Assembly (NCBI GenBank): GCA_003963365.1 | Contig: RXJG01000005.1 | Coordinates: forward strand, 547,750 to 611,749 | Length of the DNA stretch: 64,000 bases | Direction: 5' to 3' | DNA from: Sphingobacteriales bacterium | GTDB taxonomy: Bacteria; Bacteroidota; Bacteroidia; Chitinophagales; Chitinophagaceae | Part shown: positions 62,345 to 64,000 of the stretch, in pieces | Numbering within the stretch: the stretch's first letter is position 1 | How the letters are laid out: each line of letters begins with the position of its first letter | The notes under the pieces: model-generated | What the model saw: only the letters and a program-made list of their open reading frames with translations | Databases searched by the model: none | What the model was told of the DNA's origin: nothing | Position numbers and translations under genes: made by a program

Positions 62345-64000
62345 TTATAAATTCCACCAGTAATTAAACTTGAGCACTACCGCCCTGTTGCGAACACTGA
62401 AAGGAGCAGGTAAATAATTATCGGTATAAACAATAAACAAATCACTGGCAGGTTTATAACGCCACTGGAACCTTGTGTTCAGGTTCATATTTTTTAACTG
62501 CTCATTATACTGGAAAAATGTAGTAAAGAAAAGTTTATTGCTGAAGGTAATATCTACTCTTGGCCCTATTAACCAGAAGGTAGTTCTTCCCCATGGCTGT
62601 GGCAAATTAATTTGATTGTAACTGGTGCTCAGTTGAAGATTGACAAAAGGCTGAAAGCGATAACCCAGATCACAGGTAAGGTTTAAGCGATTGCCATTGG
62701 CATAGTAACCACCATATCGTGAACTGAAACCAAACGTAAACAAGCTTTGTGGTTTGGAAATAAACTCCGTGCCCCATGCATTCCATTTATGTTCTGTTCC
62801 TCTTGCCAAAGTATCTTTATTGGAAACGGTAGGATCAAATGGTGCCAGCAGTTTTACATAATCATGCGCCACCCATGCCATAAAAGTAGACTGGTTACGC
62901 CACGCAACAGAATAAGAAAGGAAACTTTCATTATCTGTTTGTTTAAAATTTTCATTGAAGAAAACAGTGGTACTGAATTTTGGACCATGGCTGATGATCT
63001 TTGCTTTTCTTCTTACTAAAAATGTTCGTCCGGCAACAGGATTTATTTTTATATAACCTTGTCTTGGTACATAACCTACTTCTGCATTGTAATTTTTTCC
63101 AACATACTCATGCTGCCATAAAAACAACCAGCGCCGGCTGTTATATTGTAAGTGAGCTGCCTGTACTAAATCATTGGTGCTTTTACCCGGACTAAATGAT
63201 TTTATAAATAACATTTTGCCCGTCCATAAATTATTAGCAGAGGCAAGATTATATTCTAAACCTATGTTACGGTTATAATCGGAATAAGTTGGTTTGGAAG
63301 TATCTTTTCCCGGAGTGTAATTGATAGATTGTTTATTGATGAACAGTACACCGATATTAGAACGGCTAAATACTTTTCGTTGCAGTGCGATGATGGAAAA
63401 ATTTTGTGATGGTAAACCTGCAGCATCCACTTTTTTGGTTTCCATATCCATTACACCAATGCGCCAGTCTTTATTCAACTTACCGCTTAACCTTGCACCA
63501 TATTGAATAGGCACACCTAATCCAATACGCCGTGAAAAGAATGGACGAATAGTGGCGTATCCGAAATTGGCAAAGAGATCAGCGTTCTCTAAAAAGAATT
63601 GTCTTCTTTCAGGAAAGAATAATTCAAAGCGATCTAAATTGGTTACCTGCCGGTCAACTTCCACCTGGGAAAAATCAGGATTAACAGTAAGATCAAGATT
63701 TAATGAAGAACTTAAAGAGAACTTCGCATCACCACCAATTTCTTTTTGATAAACCGGTTTTTGTTTGTTTTCAAAATCTTTTGATACGCCTGCCAGTACA
63801 AAAGGAATAACAGAAATATTAGAGCCTGTTTGCGGCGGTGGTGCATCCCATACTAACGTACCCGTGTAGGCCAGCGAGGCGGTGGGAAATTGCCGTGGTA
63901 CCGGAGCCCAGCTTGATTTCTCTGCTTCGGTAATATCCAGGCGGCTGAAGTTGATTCCCCATTGGGTAATTCCTTTTTTGTAGCGGATAGTTTTAAACGG
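62345..64000 (-). CDS. DUF5916 protein, N-terminus cut by the window edge
   Basis: 551 residues are visible and the frame is open to the right border, so the start lies beyond base 64000. The segment IGGDAKFSLSSSLNLDLTVNPDFSQVEVDRQVTNLDRFELFFPERRQFFLEN (about 108-160 of the visible part) is the DUF5916 signature. After it comes a long beta-rich part ending in FKYNYW-like strands (VLKFNYWWNL), which suggests an outer-membrane barrel. Members usually start with a carbohydrate-binding family 9-like domain, which would be outside. Function unknown. The stop lies 19 bases from the trmB promoter. Confidence 0.88.
   Translation of the reverse strand, partial: PFKTIRYKKGITQWGINFSRLDITEAEKSSWAPVPRQFPTASLAYTGTLVWDAPPPQTGSNISVIPFVLAGVSKDFENKQKPVYQKEIGGDAKFSLSSSLNLDLTVNPDFSQVEVDRQVTNLDRFELFFPERRQFFLENADLFANFGYATIRPFFSRRIGLGVPIQYGARLSGKLNKDWRIGVMDMETKKVDAAGLPSQNFSIIALQRKVFSRSNIGVLFINKQSINYTPGKDTSKPTYSDYNRNIGLEYNLASANNLWTGKMLFIKSFSPGKSTNDLVQAAHLQYNSRRWLFLWQHEYVGKNYNAEVGYVPRQGYIKINPVAGRTFLVRRKAKIISHGPKFSTTVFFNENFKQTDNESFLSYSVAWRNQSTFMAWVAHDYVKLLAPFDPTVSNKDTLARGTEHKWNAWGTEFISKPQSLFTFGFSSRYGGYYANGNRLNLTCDLGYRFQPFVNLQLSTSYNQINLPQPWGRTTFWLIGPRVDITFSNKLFFTTFFQYNEQLKNMNLNTRFQWRYKPASDLFIVYTDNYLPAPFSVRNRAVVLKFNYWWNL

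Overview
The window reads as chromosome of a Bacteroidota bacterium, most likely the Chitinophagales/Chitinophagaceae group. The reasons are: an alternative complex III (ActABCDEF) operon running straight into an A-type cytochrome oxidase; a DUF5916 outer-surface protein; a fused E1 alpha/beta 2-oxoacid dehydrogenase; candidate -7 boxes of the Bacteroidota form TAnnTTTG; few obvious Shine-Dalgarno sequences; and arrays of degenerate 7-base repeats. No rRNA, tRNA, CRISPR array, transposase or phage module was seen. The genes at both edges lie against the window border; the DUF5916 gene at the right edge is certainly cut.

Layout. 1-3.8 kb (+): an inactive-type M16 peptidase, a YvlD-like membrane protein and the E1 fusion. 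3.8-14.1 kb (-): one closely spaced run of ten genes containing an acyltransferase-like membrane protein, three paralogous single-span membrane proteins, a DUF885 protein, a penicillin/AHL-acylase-type hydrolase, a 28-residue membrane peptide, a cupin, a secreted D-aminoacylase-type amidohydrolase and a DUF2784 protein. 14.25-33.5 kb (-): a signalling array of five histidine kinases (one with ten tandem sensor units), a stand-alone receiver, a receiver-adenylate cyclase, a YitT transporter-like protein and an HD hydrolase, with gaps of at most about 50 bases. The five kinases share the same phospho-acceptor helix, and no DNA-binding output domain is present, so cAMP is the visible output. 33.7-38.3 kb: a secreted dipeptidase, a GNAT enzyme, a 0.7 kb non-coding stretch, then stress-type genes (SnoaL-like lipoprotein, YceI, small acidic protein, Dps). 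38.3-40 kb: an AT-rich island with two orphan genes and two kinds of palindromic element, each present as an inverted pair. 40-44.5 kb (-): a YD-repeat-like secreted protein, two poorly known proteins, and a fusion of a small membrane protein to PurN. 44.6-61 kb (+): the respiratory operon actABCDEF-coxBA-ctaB-two COX III-COX IV, a strong terminator, then Sco1, a DUF420 protein and a membrane protein. 61-64 kb (-): ATL-type MGMT homologue, DUF5522 protein, trmB and the cut DUF5916 gene.

How the parts work together. The 44.6-60.5 kb block is a complete branch from menaquinol through ActABCDEF to a copper/heme oxidase, with its heme-A precursor enzyme (CtaB) and copper chaperone (Sco1). The 14-33 kb block looks like a many-sensor, one-output cAMP hub. 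A theme across the window is that 7-base tandem repeats occur not only between genes but also inside reading frames (E1 linker, three membrane-protein tails, and the joint of the PurN fusion), where they encode low-complexity linkers.
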